Positions 36,386-37,468 of a stretch of DNA of 37,468 nt are shown here, piece after piece. The stretch covers positions 1-37,468 of the forward strand of contig NZ_LZJR01000022.1 in NCBI RefSeq assembly GCF_001667925.1, given 5' to 3'. The stretch's first letter is position 1. Each line of letters opens with the position of its first letter. A model generated the notes under the pieces. That model had not been told where the DNA came from, searched no databases, and was given only the letters and a program-made list of their open reading frames with translations. The position numbers and the translations under genes are program-made. Origin of the DNA: Mycobacterium sp. E2479. GTDB taxonomy: Bacteria; Actinomycetota; Actinomycetes; Mycobacteriales; Mycobacteriaceae.

Positions 36386-37030
36386 TCAACGACGCCGCTC
36401 GGCGACAACCTCGCGCAGCTGGCGAATGTGCAGCCACTCCACCGCCGGCATGGCCGCGGTGATGACGCCGGCGAACCCATAACCGACCCACGACGCGCCA
36501 TCGTGGCCAATCGCCATCAGGTAGGTCGCCGCCGCGCACGCGATCAGGGCCGCGCCCATGGTGCCGGTCAGTATCACGATGCCGCGCAACCAGACTCGGT
36601 CCACCGCATCGCCCGACTCGCCCCCCGCGGACGGTGTCGCCGTTTGCACCGTGGCGGTTCCGGTGCGCAGGGCGCCGGTCCCCAGCCGCATCGAAGGCCT
36701 CGACGGTCCGCGCGCCGGCGCCGTCATCGCTTGAGCGGCCGGCTCGGACTGCGACATCCGGCGGGCGCGCAACAAGACGGGGATCGCGGCCGCGATGATC
36801 AGCGCCGAAACGATGATGACGGCGTACAGCACCCAGGTGGTATGCGGGCTGTGGGCCGCCTTGTGAAAGCCCCTACCCAGGTCCACCAGCGCGACGACGG
36901 CCGCCACGCTGACGCCCAGCAACACCAGATAAATGGCGGCACACGCGCCGATCAGGATGCGGTCGACGACCTCGGGCGCGACGGTGTCGTCGTCAACGCC
37001 GCCTCGGTAAGCCGAATATCGGTTGACCAT
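36386..37030 (-). CDS. Four-helix membrane protein (Rv2197c type)
   Basis: This 214-residue integral membrane protein of unknown function has exactly the tuberculosis length. Helices are near 22-46, 66-86, 148-170 and 176-195, in two pairs. A Ser/Pro/Arg-rich loop of about 55 residues lies between the pairs. The N-terminus [11 protein letters not shown] and the segments DRILIGACAAIYLVLLGVSV and YLMAIGHDGASWVGYGFAGV are recognisably conserved. ATG 37030 shares one base with the mmpS3 stop (TGATG), so it is read after mmpS3. Its nearness to mmpS3 and the cytochrome genes is conserved, but no role is established. Confidence 0.85.
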   Translation of the reverse strand: MVNRYSAYRGGVDDDTVAPEVVDRILIGACAAIYLVLLGVSVAAVVALVDLGRGFHKAAHSPHTTWVLYAVIIVSALIIAAAIPVLLRARRMSQSEPAAQAMTAPARGPSRPSMRLGTGALRTGTATVQTATPSAGGESGDAVDRVWLRGIVILTGTMGAALIACAAATYLMAIGHDGASWVGYGFAGVITAAMPAVEWLHIRQLREVVAERRR

Positions 37031-37425
37031 CAGCAGCTCGTCTGCGGCGAGTCGTTGCTGTTCGACGAGAGCACTGTTCCATCGCTGGTCGTGATCGAGC
37101 AATTGAGCCTACTGACCCGGAACAGGCTGGACGCCTCTACCGAGCCCACGTCGGATTGCGAGATCGGGGTGACCGTCATCGACCACGGGATGTACACGTT
37201 GTGCTGCGTGCGCCGCCGGCCGGACGCGTCGACGTAGGTCACCGAAATGATGTCGCCCGGGGCTTTGGTGCCGGTGACCGAGTAGGTGACCTGACGCGGG
37301 CCCGCCGGCGTGGTGGGCGGTGGCGCGGCCGCTGTGGACGTCGCCGGCGGTGGCGCCGGAGCGGGTGCGGGCGGGGGCGGCGGTGCCGGAGAAGGCGTCA
37401 CCGTCACAGTCTGGGTCTCCGTGGC
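37030..37425 (-). CDS. mmpS3: MmpS3, MmpS-family membrane protein (C-terminal part, partial)
   Basis: This is the C-terminal 130 or so residues of an MmpS protein. [13 protein letters not shown] and a Pro/Ala-rich linker lead into the conserved extracytoplasmic domain [40 protein letters not shown] and [20 protein letters not shown], ending NDSPQTSC, matching the tuberculosis MmpS3 C-terminus. The MmpS fold is beta-rich; family members partner with MmpL transporters, although MmpS3 has no adjacent mmpL. Upstream of about 37425 the frame stays open, but its translation turns Arg-rich and no longer resembles MmpS3; there the other strand encodes a ctaF-like helix. The transmembrane helix and N-terminus are therefore missing. 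Confidence 0.9.
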   Translation of the reverse strand, partial: ATETQTVTVTPSPAPPPPPAPAPAPPPATSTAAAPPPTTPAGPRQVTYSVTGTKAPGDIISVTYVDASGRRRTQHNVYIPWSMTVTPISQSDVGSVEASSLFRVSRLNCSITTSDGTVLSSNSNDSPQTSC

Positions 37426-37468
37426 TGATCGTCGCCGGCGTGATGTTCGTGCTGACGTCGCTGGACGG
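37419..37468 (+). other. Inverted ctaF-like fragment at the window edge
   Basis: On the plus strand this reads [17 protein letters not shown], which resembles the last helix of CtaF (Rv2199c; as I recall it, LPWLIAAGVAFVLASAAG). ctaF is normally the minus-strand neighbour just upstream of mmpS3, roughly half a kilobase away. Here a piece of it appears reversed and joined to the middle of mmpS3, with CCGTGGC (37419-37425) readable in both partners as a possible microhomology. It is only 17 residues, so the match is suggestive rather than certain. Confidence 0.6.

Overview
The window is GC-rich actinobacterial chromosome, and the evidence points to Mycobacterium, though not the M. tuberculosis complex. 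Proteins such as MraZ, class II DAHP synthase, IdsA2, LppM, PknL, PimB' and the QcrCAB/CtaE set match remembered M. tuberculosis proteins closely over nearly full length but with many substitutions. Gene order follows H37Rv Rv2157c to Rv2199c. The insertions present in H37Rv are missing here: the PE_PGRS38 block between murE and pbpB, IS6110 near mraZ, and IS1558 between pknL and aroG. No database search was run; identifications rest on motifs, length and gene order.

Layout, left to right. (1) 1-7.3 kb, minus strand: the start of the division/cell-wall (dcw) operon, transcribed mraZ > [mraW-type RNA] > rsmH > ftsL-like > pbpB > murE > murF, with 4-nt start/stop overlaps at three junctions and three exactly 10-bp-spaced TGGGG boxes upstream of mraZ. 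(2) 7.6-10.7 kb: a DUF3040 membrane protein, a GNAT acetyltransferase, lipoprotein LppM and a flavin-independent-type methylenetetrahydrofolate reductase homologue. (3) 10.9-19.6 kb: polyprenyl synthase IdsA2 with mannosyltransferase MptA, the PknL kinase and its DNA-binding partner, AroG, RNase AS, a six-helix membrane protein and mannosyltransferase MptC. (4) 19.6-28.7 kb: a PlsC-type acyltransferase, a four-gene ArsA-like/SRPBCC cluster, FadD15, PimB', an HExxH membrane-anchored protein, an NlpC/P60 peptidoglycan hydrolase (RipC type) and a small CxxC/CxxC protein. (5) 28.8-37.4 kb: a DEDDh exonuclease/GIY-YIG fusion, TrpD, the cytochrome bcc-aa3 genes ctaE-qcrC-qcrA-qcrB, a four-helix membrane protein and the 3' part of mmpS3.

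The genes mostly serve envelope construction: peptidoglycan precursors and septal synthesis (murE/F, pbpB, ftsL, ripC), PIM/LM/LAM mannosylation (pimB', mptA, mptC), lipid activation and acylation (fadD15, PlsC), plus respiration and aromatic amino-acid supply. I see no CRISPR array, transposon, prophage, tRNA or rRNA, and nothing that looks like a new multi-gene defence or biosynthetic system.

The most unusual observations are structural. Both ends of the window carry a short stretch in reversed orientation: murF codons on the wrong strand at 2-73, and a ctaF-like fragment on the wrong strand at 37419-37468. This suggests a stand-alone contig with foldback (inverted-chimera) ends. Other points of interest are the mraW-type hairpin that challenges the usual long RsmH start, a second, opposite-strand set of TGGGG boxes, a probable CTG start for the ArsA-like ATPase, and at least seven genes whose start codon sits 6-7 nt after a TANNNT -10 box, meaning leaderless transcripts.
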